Notes under the pieces: model-generated
What the model saw: the letters and a program-made list of their open reading frames with translations, nothing else
Told to the model about the DNA's origin: nothing
Database searches by the model: none
Made by a program: the position numbers and the translations under genes
Assembly (NCBI GenBank): GCA_013201155.1
Contig: CP053716.1
Span: 1,364,001-1,428,000 of the forward strand
Source of the DNA: Berryella wangjianweii
GTDB lineage: Bacteria > Actinomycetota > Coriobacteriia > Coriobacteriales > Eggerthellaceae
DNA: 64,000 bases
Direction: 5' to 3'
Part shown: positions 1 to 8,674 of the stretch, piece by piece
How positions within the stretch are numbered: position 1 is the first letter of the stretch
Layout of the letters: every line of letters starts with the position of its first letter

Positions 1-1611
1 CTCGTCCAGCAGGTAGGGGTAGTGGGTCCCCAGAAGGTGGATGAAGCGAAACGAGCCCTTCTCGCCGGCATCGTCGTCGTTCACGGACAGGCCCTGCGCG
101 CGCTGCTTCTTGAAGTAGGCGGCGTCGTCCATCACGTAGGGGACGCTGTCCGGCGCAGCCTGGTCGGCCATGCGCGCCATCTTCACGTTGATCTCGTCGG
201 TGAAGAACCAGAAGGGCGGCTTCAGCGCCCAGGGAAGGTCGCGGTACAGGGCGATCTTGCCCAGGGCCTTCACGGTTCCCCCGATGTTCAGGCCCTCGGT
301 GGCCGACAGCGGATGCACGTTCAGGGTGTGGCGGGCCATGCGCTGCCAGCCCTCGCCCTCGGCGGTGCTTTCGTAGTAGATGCTGTCGGAGTACACCCCG
401 ATGCTGTAGCCCGCGTCCTTGATCGTGGGCAGCAGGTCGCTGTGCCGATAGCGCTGGTGGGTGTACTCGGTCCACAGCTGCTCGTCGCGGGGCAGGTCGC
501 CGGTCAGCAGGTAGGGGATGGCGTAGCGGGTGGGAATGAGGCTGCCCGTGCAGTTTTCGTACCAGGTGAAACCCGTGAACTCGTCGAACATGCCCGGATG
601 GTCGGGCAGCAGCCGCAGCAGGTCCTGCGTGTCGTAGGTGTCCAGCACGAACACCACCACGTTGCTTTTGCCGGACACGTTCAGCAGGCCGCGCTCGGTG
701 ACGGTGAGGTCGCCGTTGGCATGGCCTGCGGGCACGGCATCGGCGTGAGGGCCGGGCATGAACAGGCTGCCGAGGGCCACGCCCTGCACGATCGTCAGCG
801 CGCAGCTGAGAGCCACGGCGGCCGCATGGGCACGGGCGCGACTTCGCAGCGAGGCGATCGGGGGCACGGCTATCACCAGCGCCCACACGGCTCCGGTCAG
901 CACGGTGACGGTGGTGTAGCGCTCCCATGCCACGGCGTTGCCGTCTGCGGGGGGCAGGCCCTGGTTCATGAACATGGCCTGCAGGTAGGCGCCCATGGCC
1001 AGGCCGAACACCAGCATCAGGGCCGCGCTGAACGCGCGTCCGCGCAGCAGGGTCAGCAGCAGGGTGAGGCCCAGCAGGGCCACGCCTCCCATGGCGAAGG
1101 CCACGTGCCAGACGTCGCGGATGCCGAACACCACGCTGCCCACGCTGGCGGCCAGCACTTCAAGCGGCGCCACGACCACCACGGTGACCACGGCGAACAG
1201 CGACACCGCGAACGCCAGGCCCAGGCGCGTGCGCCAGCCGGGTCGGTAGGGTCGTGAGCCGCGTGCCGGGCGGGGCTTCCGCCGCAGCCGATCGGCACGG
1301 TTGGCGACCGCGTTTCCCCGGGCGTCCAGGCGGTGGATGTCGGGTTCGACCTGCTTGTGGTGATTCTCGTCGATTTCCAGCACGTTCATCAGGCGCTTTC
1401 GGGTGCGGCGCATCAGCACGCCCGCCACGGTGGACAGCGCCACCGCCACGCCCGCCAGGGCCTGGATGGTGTAGGTCATCACCGAGGGGTCCACGTAGGC
1501 CCACGCTGGGGAGGTCGTGCCCAGCACAAGCAGGCTTGCGCATGCCGCGCACTCAAGAGCGGCAAGCGTTGCGTTCAGCGCGCGGGTGGCGCGCGGCGGG
1601 AAGGCGGTCAT
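1..1611 (-). CDS. LtaS-like membrane phosphotransferase (sulfatase fold), paralog A, 3' part missing
   Basis: The C-terminus is cut by the window edge: 537 codons are visible and the frame is open to base 1. The ATG at 1611 follows a GAAAGG ribosome site. A signal-like N-terminus ends in SPAWA, followed by the YVDPSVMTYTIQ module (residue 39 on), a helix, a basic loop, about four more helices (roughly residues 125-265), then an extracellular alkaline-phosphatase/sulfatase-type domain. Visible motifs are VVFVLDTYD (metal-binding Asp), a Ser/Thr-rich stretch ending in YLLTG where the nucleophile should lie, and GTHYPYLLDE. This topology is that of lipoteichoic acid synthase-type phosphoglycerol transferases. 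Two paralogs lie directly upstream. Inferred role: adding or polymerising phosphoglycerol-type groups on a surface polymer. A true sulfatase is less likely because no Cys/Ser-x-Pro-x-Arg motif is seen. Confidence 0.82.
   Translation of the reverse strand, partial: MTAFPPRATRALNATLAALECAACASLLVLGTTSPAWAYVDPSVMTYTIQALAGVAVALSTVAGVLMRRTRKRLMNVLEIDENHHKQVEPDIHRLDARGNAVANRADRLRRKPRPARGSRPYRPGWRTRLGLAFAVSLFAVVTVVVVAPLEVLAASVGSVVFGIRDVWHVAFAMGGVALLGLTLLLTLLRGRAFSAALMLVFGLAMGAYLQAMFMNQGLPPADGNAVAWERYTTVTVLTGAVWALVIAVPPIASLRSRARAHAAAVALSCALTIVQGVALGSLFMPGPHADAVPAGHANGDLTVTERGLLNVSGKSNVVVFVLDTYDTQDLLRLLPDHPGMFDEFTGFTWYENCTGSLIPTRYAIPYLLTGDLPRDEQLWTEYTHQRYRHSDLLPTIKDAGYSIGVYSDSIYYESTAEGEGWQRMARHTLNVHPLSATEGLNIGGTVKALGKIALYRDLPWALKPPFWFFTDEINVKMARMADQAAPDSVPYVMDDAAYFKKQRAQGLSVNDDDAGEKGSFRFIHLLGTHYPYLLDE
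1403..1506. repeat. 104-bp segment shared identically by all three LtaS-like paralogs
   Basis: By direct reading this segment is identical to 3970-4073 and 6333-6436. It encodes the YVDPSVMTYTIQ module and its following helix. Its DNA-level identity contrasts with the divergent flanks. Confidence 0.85.
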
Positions 1612-1711
1612 GGCGCGGGCCTTTCGGTGGGCGATCGGGGGGCGATCGGGGACGATCGGCGCCTTGTGGGGGCACCATACCATTATGAGCCGGAATCGCC
1701 CGTCGTCGGTC

Positions 1712-1740
1712 GTCAGCGGCGGGCGGCGACTGCCGCTGAC
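1712..1740 (-). terminator. Hairpin between paralogs B and A
   Basis: Perfect 9-bp stem GTCAGCGGC/GCCGCTGAC with an 11-nt loop, in the 218-bp gap between paralog B's stop and paralog A's start. There is no U-tract, so it may be a weak terminator or an mRNA processing/stability element that separates A from the B-C-D transcript. Confidence 0.4.
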
Positions 1741-1829
1741 CGGTGGCGGTCATGCGGAGTCGCTGCTGATCGCCGGCCGCTGGTCGCCGCCGCTGCGAGT
1801 CCGTGGCCGGTTCCGGCCGTCGCCCGCTA

Positions 1830-4190
1830 TCAGCTGCCGTCGCGCCAGTACAGGCGGTCAACCCAGCGGCGCTCGTATTCCTCGGTGCCGCCGATCTGCC
1901 GCCATCTGCTTCCGGGCGGCACCTTGCGGGTGATCTCGGGCGGCTCGCTGAACTCGAACACCGTGCCGGTGCACGTCCAGTTCGCGAAATCCAGCGCATC
2001 GCCTTGAATGGCCAGCTCCATGAAGCCGATCACCTTCAGGTCGGGCGAAGGCGTCTTGATGCAGAAGTAGAAGTTTCGCAGCCGCTGGGGGTCGGTCATG
2101 GCGTACATGTCGGGCGCGAAGCCCTCGCGGTTGACGCCAGGCGCCTGGGCCAGCAGCGTGGGCATGACGTCGGCGGTGCAAACGGGGTTGTCCGACACGT
2201 CCATCACCCCGGGTCCGCGATCGGGGGCATGCGCCGGCTTCACCAGCATGATCGGGCTCATCTCAAGTTGGCCGTCGATCAGCTGGAAGTTCGACTCCGA
2301 GCGGTACCCGTGGTCGGCGGTGATCACGATCGTGGTGTCGTCGTACAGCCCCAGCTCCTTCAGCTGGCGAATGTACTCGCTGACGATGCGCAGGCTGGCG
2401 CGCGCCTGCTGGGTGCGCGAGGTCAGCTGGTGCTCGTTCACGTTCTCGTCAAGGGTGTGGGGGTAGTGCGGGCCCTGCAGGTGAATGAAGCGCACCGACC
2501 CCGTCGACCCGTCGTCCAGCACCGACAGCCGCTCCTTTCGCAGCCGGTCGTAGTAGGACTTGTCGTTCAGCACGTAGGGCGTGGGGTCGGGCTCCAGTGC
2601 GCTCAGCGTGCGCTCCCCGCCTTCCTGACGCGGCGCGGGGCTCAATGCCATGGCGGCGTCGATGTCACTGGTGTACAGGCGGAATCCCGGCTTCAGCACC
2701 CAGGGGAGGTCGCGGTACAGCGCGCAGCTCAGCAGCGCGCGGAAGGTTCCCACGGCATCGACTCGCCCCAGTTTCAGGCCGCTGTCGCCGTTGCCGTCCA
2801 CTCCGTTCACGGTATGCTCGAACAGCCCCGGGGCCTCGCCATCCAGGCTGTCGGAGTACAGCCCCACGCTGTAGCCGGCGCTGGCCAGGGCCTTCAGGTA
2901 CGGAGCGGTGCGGTAGAACGAGTTCCCGCCGCGAAACGTGCTCTGCGTGGGGTCGGGCACGTTGCCCGTCAGCATGGTGGGCAGCGCCTCGATGGTGGCC
3001 GTCATGGTGGGTGCGGAGTTCCTGAACCAGGTGAAGCCCGTCAGCTCGTCCAGGTCGCGAGGATGCTGCTGCATCAGGGGAATCAGGTCGCATTTGGTGT
3101 CGAAGCCGTCCAGCACGAACACCACCAGGTTGTTGCGCGGGGTCACCGTGTTCAGACCCGTGCGCGTGATGGCGTAGCGGGTGGGGGCCTCGGCGTCGTC
3201 GGCAGCGGGCGATTCCTTGAGGAACAGGCTGGTCACGCCTGCGGCCTGCACCACCAGCAGGGCCGTTGCCACCAGGACGGCCAGGGTCTGGGCGCGTCTG
3301 CGGTGCAGGCGGCTGAGAACCAGCGGCCCGGCCAGCAGCGCCAGCCACACGATCAGCGATACGGATGCGATGCCGGTGTAGTCGGCCCATGCGACGGTCT
3401 GCCCATCGGCGCTGGGAAGTCCCGGGTTCAGCAGCAGCGCCTGCACGTAGCAGGCCGTGCCGAACCCGAAGGGAGCCAGCAGGGCCGCGTTGAACGCCCG
3501 CCCCTTCAGAAGCGAGGTCAGCAGGGCCATCAGGGCGGCGAGGGCCACTGCGGGGACGGCCATGACGTGCCATACCTCGGCCAGGCCGAACACCAGGCTG
3601 CCCTCGTTGCCGGACACGATCTCGTACGGGGCGGTGATCAGCAGAGTGCCCGACGCGAAGGCCCACACCACGGCGGCCTTCGCCAGGCGCACGCGCCAGG
3701 GGTCGCGGGGGGCTGCCGCATGCTGGGAGCGGCGGGCCTTCTGAGCGCTGAGGCGACGCCGCGGCTCCGGACGGCGCCCTGGGCGATGTCGCGTCCCCTC
3801 CGGCGCACCGGCGCCGCCCGCGCGGCGCCGGGCCCGGCCCGCCTCGGGCGCGGCGGCCGGGACGGGCCCTCCCACCGGGCGCCCCTGGGCGTCCAGGCGG
3901 CGCACGGCGGGCTCGACCTCCTTGTTGCGGTTCTCGTCGATCCCCAGCGCCCTCACCAGCTTGCGCCGCGTGCGGCGCATCAGCACGCCCGCCACGGTGG
4001 ACAGCGCCACCGCCACGCCCGCCAGGGCCTGGATGGTGTAGGTCATCACCGAGGGGTCCACGTAGGCCCACGCCGGCGGCGCCAGGGCCAGCGACGCCAG
4101 GGCCGCCAGGCACAGCGCGCAGGCGGCGTCGAAGGCGGCCAGGGCGGCGCGGCGCCACAGGGTCGCGGGGCGGGGCGATGCGTGGTTCAT
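1830..4190 (-). CDS. LtaS-like membrane phosphotransferase (sulfatase fold), paralog B
   Basis: 786 aa. The ATG at 4190 is preceded by AAAGGA. Order: signal-like segment ending PPAWA, YVDPSVMTYTIQ module with one helix, a basic/acidic loop containing GIDENRNKEVEP, about five transmembrane helices (roughly residues 160-320), then a C-terminal extracellular catalytic domain. Metal-site motifs are VVFVLDGFD, GPHYPHTLDE and ITADHGYRSE; a Thr-rich stretch (PTMTATIEALPTMLTG) should hold the nucleophile. This is the LtaS/OpgB-like five-helix plus ectodomain plan. Residues 10 to about 130 are encoded by DNA identical to paralog C. It lies 80 bp downstream of C. Inferred function: transfer of phosphoglycerol or a similar group to a wall or membrane polymer; the substrate is unknown. 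Confidence 0.85.
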   Translation of the reverse strand: MNHASPRPATLWRRAALAAFDAACALCLAALASLALAPPAWAYVDPSVMTYTIQALAGVAVALSTVAGVLMRRTRRKLVRALGIDENRNKEVEPAVRRLDAQGRPVGGPVPAAAPEAGRARRRAGGAGAPEGTRHRPGRRPEPRRRLSAQKARRSQHAAAPRDPWRVRLAKAAVVWAFASGTLLITAPYEIVSGNEGSLVFGLAEVWHVMAVPAVALAALMALLTSLLKGRAFNAALLAPFGFGTACYVQALLLNPGLPSADGQTVAWADYTGIASVSLIVWLALLAGPLVLSRLHRRRAQTLAVLVATALLVVQAAGVTSLFLKESPAADDAEAPTRYAITRTGLNTVTPRNNLVVFVLDGFDTKCDLIPLMQQHPRDLDELTGFTWFRNSAPTMTATIEALPTMLTGNVPDPTQSTFRGGNSFYRTAPYLKALASAGYSVGLYSDSLDGEAPGLFEHTVNGVDGNGDSGLKLGRVDAVGTFRALLSCALYRDLPWVLKPGFRLYTSDIDAAMALSPAPRQEGGERTLSALEPDPTPYVLNDKSYYDRLRKERLSVLDDGSTGSVRFIHLQGPHYPHTLDENVNEHQLTSRTQQARASLRIVSEYIRQLKELGLYDDTTIVITADHGYRSESNFQLIDGQLEMSPIMLVKPAHAPDRGPGVMDVSDNPVCTADVMPTLLAQAPGVNREGFAPDMYAMTDPQRLRNFYFCIKTPSPDLKVIGFMELAIQGDALDFANWTCTGTVFEFSEPPEITRKVPPGSRWRQIGGTEEYERRWVDRLYWRDGS
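3795..4156. repeat. 362-bp direct repeat, copy 1 (in paralog B)
   Basis: Base-for-base identical to 6158-6519 (offset 2363) by direct reading. It encodes the shared N-terminal module and basic loop. Identity stops abruptly at both ends, which suggests recent gene conversion or a recent partial duplication. Confidence 0.9.
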
Positions 4191-4270
4191 GGGGGTGTCC
4201 TTTGCGCCTGTATGGCAGCGAGGGCCGCAAGCTGCGCGCTCGCGACCCTCGCCCTGCCGATCTTCTCAGC

Positions 4271-6553
4271 CTACTGGTAGTTGTACAGCTTGCTCAGCCA
4301 GTCGTCTTGGAACTCCTGGGTGCCTTCCAGCTGCTTCCACGTGCTGTCCTTGTACGAGTACACCATGCCGGTGGACGACCAGTTCGAGAAGTCCAGCGCG
4401 TCTCCCTTGATCTTCATCTCCTGGAAGCCGATCTCGTCCAGGTTCGCGTCCTTCGTGCAGAAGTAGAAGTGACGCACGCGGTCGGGGTCGGTCCGGTGCT
4501 CCATGTCGGGGGCGTAGTTCGTGCGGTCAAGGCCCTCGACGGTGGACACCAGGGTGGGCATCACGTCGGAGGTGTCAACGGGGTTCTGCGACACCTTCAT
4601 CGGCGCGGCGGACTGCTCGGCGGTGCCTGCCTGCTTCACCAGCATGATCGGGCTCATCTCCATCTGGCCGTTCAGCACGGCGAAGTTCGACTCCGAGCGG
4701 TACCCGTGGTCGGCGGTGATGATGATCGTGGCGTTGTCGTACAGCCCCATCTCCTTCAGCTGGCGGATGTACTCGCTGACGATCTTCATGCTGGCGCGCG
4801 CCTGCTGCTGGCGCGTGGTGCTGCCCTGCTCCTGCACGTTCTCGTCCAGGGTGTTGGGGAAGTGCGGTCCCAGCAGGTGAATGAAGCGCATGGCGCCGGC
4901 GGAGCCGTCATCCAGCAGAGCCAGCTTGTGCGCGCGCAGGTCGTCGTAGTACTTCTTGTCGTTCAGCGAGTACGGCGTGGGGTCGGGCTCAAGGCGATCG
5001 AGCACCGCGTGGCCGTTGCGCGTCTGCGCAGCGTCGGCGTGCGGGCGCTCCTCGCGGGTGACCATCGCGTTGTTGATGTCATCGGTGTAGAACCAGAAGG
5101 TGGGCTTCAGCGCCCAGGGAAGGTCGCGGTACAGCGCGCATTCCAGCAGGATCTTGCGCGTGCCGTTCTCGTTGATCTTCGCCTTCGATGCGGCTCGATC
5201 GTGGGCCTCGCTGGCCTCGTTCTTCGGCAGGCCGTTCACGGTGTGCTCGAACAGGCCGCGCGCCGATCCGTTCAGCGTGTCGGAGTACAGGCCGATGCCG
5301 TAGCCCGCCTTCTTCAGGTCAGCCAGGTAGGTCGTGTTGGTGTAGGTGGTGTCGTCGCGGAAGAATCCCTTGTCGGGACTGGGGATGTCGCCGCTCAGCA
5401 TGGTGGGCAGGGCCTCGCGCGTGGGCGTGAGGGTGGGCGACGAGTTCTGGTACCAGGTGAACCCGGTCATCTCGTCCAGCATGTGCGGGTCGGTCTTCAG
5501 AGCGGGGATGAGGTCCTGCTTGGTGTCGAAGCCGTCCAAAATGAACACGATGAGGTTCTTCTTCGGCGACACCGTGTTCAGTCCGGTGCGGGTGATCGCA
5601 TAGCTGTTGGCCTTGGCCTCCTCGCCCTGCGGGCTTTTGTTGGCCATGTCCACGAACAGGCTTGCCACGCCCGCGCCCTGCACTACGATCAGCGCCAGGG
5701 CCAGGCCCGCGGCAACCGACTGGACCAGCTTCACGTTCAGGCGGCTGAGGGCCCAGGGGCCCACCACCACCGCGATCCACACCGCCAGGCTCACCAGCGT
5801 GATGGTGGTGTAGTTCGACCAGGTGACAGCCTGTCCGTCGGCGCTGGGAAGGCCGGTGTTCAGGAACAGCACCTGCACGTAGCAGGCTGCGCCGAAGCCG
5901 AACAGCAGCAGCAGGGCCAGGTTGAACAGCCTGCCGCGCATGACGGTCAGCACGGCGGTGAGCGCCGCGCACACGATCAGCGCCGGCGCGATCAGCACGG
6001 GCCACACCTCGGCCAGGCCGAACAGCAGGCTCTCCTCGTTGCCGGCCACCAGCTCGGCAGGGGCCACGATCATCACGGTGAACACCACGAAGGCCGAAAC
6101 GGCAAGCGACAGCGCCAGGCGCGTCGCCCAGCCGGGGCGATGGAAGGGCAGGGACGCCCCCTCCGGCGCACCGGCGCCGCCCGCGCGGCGCCGGGCCCGG
6201 CCCGCCTCGGGCGCGGCGGCCGGGACGGGCCCTCCCACCGGGCGCCCCTGGGCGTCCAGGCGGCGCACGGCGGGCTCGACCTCCTTGTTGCGGTTCTCGT
6301 CGATCCCCAGCGCCCTCACCAGCTTGCGCCGCGTGCGGCGCATCAGCACGCCCGCCACGGTGGACAGCGCCACCGCCACGCCCGCCAGGGCCTGGATGGT
6401 GTAGGTCATCACCGAGGGGTCCACGTAGGCCCACGCCGGCGGCGCCAGGGCCAGCGACGCCAGGGCCGCCAGGCACAGCGCGCAGGCGGCGTCGAAGGCG
6501 GCCAGGGCGGCGCGGCGCCCGAACATCGGGTTGCTCAGACTCAGGCTAGTCAC
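4271..6553 (-). CDS. LtaS-like membrane phosphotransferase (sulfatase fold), paralog C
   Basis: 760 aa. I chose the GTG at 6553 because GAAGGAGG lies 9 nt upstream; an ATG at 6526 lacks a ribosome site. It overlaps the 3' end of the YidC-fusion gene by 8 nt, so the two are translationally coupled. Same plan as paralog B: signal-like segment, YVDPSVMTYTIQ module, basic loop, about five helices, then the ectodomain with LIVFILDGFD, a Thr-rich nucleophile region (PTLTPTREALPTMLSG), GPHFPNTLDE and ITADHGYRSE. The coupling to a glycerophosphotransferase domain supports a role in a glycerol-phosphate-type surface polymer. Whether it polymerises, decorates or hydrolyses cannot be told from sequence. 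Confidence 0.87.
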   Translation of the reverse strand: MTSLSLSNPMFGRRAALAAFDAACALCLAALASLALAPPAWAYVDPSVMTYTIQALAGVAVALSTVAGVLMRRTRRKLVRALGIDENRNKEVEPAVRRLDAQGRPVGGPVPAAAPEAGRARRRAGGAGAPEGASLPFHRPGWATRLALSLAVSAFVVFTVMIVAPAELVAGNEESLLFGLAEVWPVLIAPALIVCAALTAVLTVMRGRLFNLALLLLFGFGAACYVQVLFLNTGLPSADGQAVTWSNYTTITLVSLAVWIAVVVGPWALSRLNVKLVQSVAAGLALALIVVQGAGVASLFVDMANKSPQGEEAKANSYAITRTGLNTVSPKKNLIVFILDGFDTKQDLIPALKTDPHMLDEMTGFTWYQNSSPTLTPTREALPTMLSGDIPSPDKGFFRDDTTYTNTTYLADLKKAGYGIGLYSDTLNGSARGLFEHTVNGLPKNEASEAHDRAASKAKINENGTRKILLECALYRDLPWALKPTFWFYTDDINNAMVTREERPHADAAQTRNGHAVLDRLEPDPTPYSLNDKKYYDDLRAHKLALLDDGSAGAMRFIHLLGPHFPNTLDENVQEQGSTTRQQQARASMKIVSEYIRQLKEMGLYDNATIIITADHGYRSESNFAVLNGQMEMSPIMLVKQAGTAEQSAAPMKVSQNPVDTSDVMPTLVSTVEGLDRTNYAPDMEHRTDPDRVRHFYFCTKDANLDEIGFQEMKIKGDALDFSNWSSTGMVYSYKDSTWKQLEGTQEFQDDWLSKLYNYQ
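6158..6519. repeat. 362-bp direct repeat, copy 2 (in paralog C)
   Basis: Partner of 3795-4156, identical over its full length. See that entry for the boundaries. Confidence 0.9.
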
Positions 6554-8471
6554 GGGTCTCGGCCTCCTTCTCGGCGCGGGCTTCCTGGATGGCGATCATG
6601 CGATCGAGCAGGTAGGCGCCTGCGGCCTCGGCTCCGCCTCCAATGTTGAAGATCGTCTTGGCGCGCACCTCGGCGATGCGCTGCTTCCAGGCGTCGGCGT
6701 TGCCGATCATATCGGCCACGGCGTCACCCAGACCGTCAAGCTTCTCGGGGTCGAACGACACGCCCACCTCGTTGCGCAGGCTGATGTCGGTGGGCTGGAT
6801 GCCCAGCTCCTGCCAGTCGGGGTTGCCCACCTTCATGGGGGTGTCGATGAACACCGTGGGCTTCAGGGTGGAGAACGAGAACTCGCAGAACACCGACGAC
6901 CAGTCGGTGATGATCAGGTCGGAGCTGAACACCGTGGCGTTGGAGGTGAAGTCGCGCTCGAAGTACAGGTCGGACTCGGGCACGTGCGCGTAGCGGTTCT
7001 GCAGGGCCTCCCAGCGCGCACGGTAGCGCTTCGTGTACTCGGGGTGCGGGCGCACGACCACGCGCCACCCGCGGTTCAGCAGCTGGGCCATCAGGTCGTC
7101 GAAGCACACGTCAAGCAGGTTGCTCTCCTGCCACGAGGGAGCGATCAGCACCACGGGACGCTCGCCTGCCCCCGCGGCGGCGGCGCGGTCCTCGTACGCG
7201 GCGATGTTGCGGTCAAGCAGGTCGTAACCGCACTCAACCAGCGTTTTCGCAGGCAGCTGGCGCAGCTGCTCGGCGCGGCGCACCTCGTTCACCTGGTGCG
7301 GGCCCACGCACAGCAGGGCGTCGAAGTGGTCGTAGGCGTTCTTCGTGGCCGTCAGATGGGTGGACGTCATATGGTGGAACATGAACACGTACTCGTTGTC
7401 GTGACGCACGTACGAGCGCTTGATGTAGTAATTGTCCAGGTCCTCCAGGGTGCTCACCACCACGTCGGCATCCATCTTCATCATCAGCGTGATCGAGCGC
7501 TGCTGGTCGATGTAGTAGGGGCGGATTCGGGGCTGCTCCTGGGCGATCTTGAAGATCTGGTCGTTGGGGTCGTTCGTCACGTAGTGGATGCTCGCGTCGG
7601 AGTTCTTCAGCAGGTACTCGATGGCCCCCTTGAAGTACTTGTAGAAGCCGCTGCCTTCCGAGTAGAACACGATGTGCTTGTTCACCACGTTGAAGAAGCG
7701 CTTGTAGTCGGCCTTCTCGCGCTTGGCGAGCGGGTTGGGCTTCCACCACTTGGCCTTGTTGCCGTCCAGCTTGTTCAGCTCCTCGATCTGGACGCGGCTG
7801 GCCTCAAGGTCGGCGTAGTCGATGTGCCTCTCGGGCTTGATCATGATGTTCATGAGGGCCTGGATGGCGACTGACGTGAGGTTCGACACGATCCAGTAGA
7901 AGGCCATGCCCGCGGCCACGAACACGCCCAGCACCAGCGACAGGCCGATGGACAGGCCGTTGGTGGTGTTCTTCTCGGCGCGCGACTGCTCCTTCTGCAG
8001 GGGGTTGATGCGGTTCTGCGCGAAGCCCATCACCACGGCGGACAGGCCCGCCAGCACCGGCATGATCCACGACAGGCCGCCGTCCACCACGGGCACCAGA
8101 CCCAGGAACTCGGTGCCGGGGGCGCCGTGGTCGGTGATCGAATGGATGACGTCAACCAGTCCGAAAAGAATGATCACCTGGACCGCAAGCGGCACCAGGC
8201 TGAGCATGGGGTGGTAGTGCTTTTCCTTGAACAGGGCGCTTTGCTTCTCGCCGATCGCCTCGCGGTCGCCGAAGTAGCGAACCTTGATGCGGTTGAGGTC
8301 GGGCATCAGCGCCACCATCACGATGCTGTTCTTCTGACACCATAGCGACATCGGGATGAGGATGATCTTGGTGATGATGGTGAACAGCAGGATGGCCAGC
8401 CACCAGTTGCCCGTCAGGGCGTAGCACGGCTGGACGATCATATCCAGCGCGCTTGCGATTGCTGCGAACAT
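6546..8471 (-). CDS. YidC/Oxa1 insertase domain fused to CDP-glycerol glycerophosphotransferase domain
   Basis: 641 aa. The ATG at 8471 follows AAGGGG; an in-frame ATG at 8501 has no such site. Residues 1 to about 225 are YidC/Oxa1-like: GNWWLAILLFTIITKIILIP (first core helix, with Lys35 where most YidC proteins have the groove Arg), an amphipathic LYKE-like loop (LFKEKHYHP), VQVIILFGL, and FYWIVSNLTSVAIQ near residue 205. After a charged linker, residues about 260-635 match the TagB/TagF CDP-glycerol:polyglycerolphosphate transferase family: FHHMTS (about 363), VVRPHPEY (about 472) and LIITDWSSVFCEFSFSTLKP (about 515-535), which carry the conserved His and Asp-x-Ser-Ser elements. The frame is continuous. 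It is the first gene of the block and overlaps paralog C. Inferred: a membrane-embedded glycerophosphotransferase whose YidC part anchors, channels or assembles partner proteins or the polymer. Confidence 0.9.
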   Translation of the reverse strand: MFAAIASALDMIVQPCYALTGNWWLAILLFTIITKIILIPMSLWCQKNSIVMVALMPDLNRIKVRYFGDREAIGEKQSALFKEKHYHPMLSLVPLAVQVIILFGLVDVIHSITDHGAPGTEFLGLVPVVDGGLSWIMPVLAGLSAVVMGFAQNRINPLQKEQSRAEKNTTNGLSIGLSLVLGVFVAAGMAFYWIVSNLTSVAIQALMNIMIKPERHIDYADLEASRVQIEELNKLDGNKAKWWKPNPLAKREKADYKRFFNVVNKHIVFYSEGSGFYKYFKGAIEYLLKNSDASIHYVTNDPNDQIFKIAQEQPRIRPYYIDQQRSITLMMKMDADVVVSTLEDLDNYYIKRSYVRHDNEYVFMFHHMTSTHLTATKNAYDHFDALLCVGPHQVNEVRRAEQLRQLPAKTLVECGYDLLDRNIAAYEDRAAAAGAGERPVVLIAPSWQESNLLDVCFDDLMAQLLNRGWRVVVRPHPEYTKRYRARWEALQNRYAHVPESDLYFERDFTSNATVFSSDLIITDWSSVFCEFSFSTLKPTVFIDTPMKVGNPDWQELGIQPTDISLRNEVGVSFDPEKLDGLGDAVADMIGNADAWKQRIAEVRAKTIFNIGGGAEAAGAYLLDRMIAIQEARAEKEAETRD

Positions 8472-8522
8472 AGGTCCCCTTCGTGGTTGCAGATGAAGCA
8501 CAAGCGAACATTGCGACCGCTC

Positions 8523-8531
8523 AGTATAGCA
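8523..8531 (-). promoter_or_regulatory. Extended -10 promoter for the YidC-fusion/LtaS-like block
   Basis: On the minus strand the sequence reads TGCTATACT, an extended -10 (TGnTATACT), about 52 nt before the ATG. No convincing -35 is present, which is common for extended -10 promoters. Confidence 0.55.
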
Positions 8532-8674
8532 AATTAGCGTCGTTGAACATCGGGACGCGGGTCGTACATAAACGGATCAGGCGACAGCGCACGACGCGAC
8601 GCGCGCAACTGCGGCGTCACGGCGGCAAGGAGATGGGTGAAACGGCGTTTAATCCCAGTTCAGATGGTTGCAGG

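Noticed and set aside
1803-4280. An 825-codon open frame on the plus strand, and similar long frames opposite the other LtaS-like genes (22-1257, 4178-6649)
   Set aside because: They are antisense to genes with clear motifs, signal segments and ribosome sites, and their translations are compositionally biased (His/Gln/Val/Gly-rich) with no recognisable domain. High GC content makes such shadow frames common.
8501-8511. Upstream start for the YidC fusion at 8501
   Set aside because: The extra residues (MLHLQPRRGP) have no homology and no ribosome site; the ATG at 8471 has AAGGGG and begins the YidC domain.
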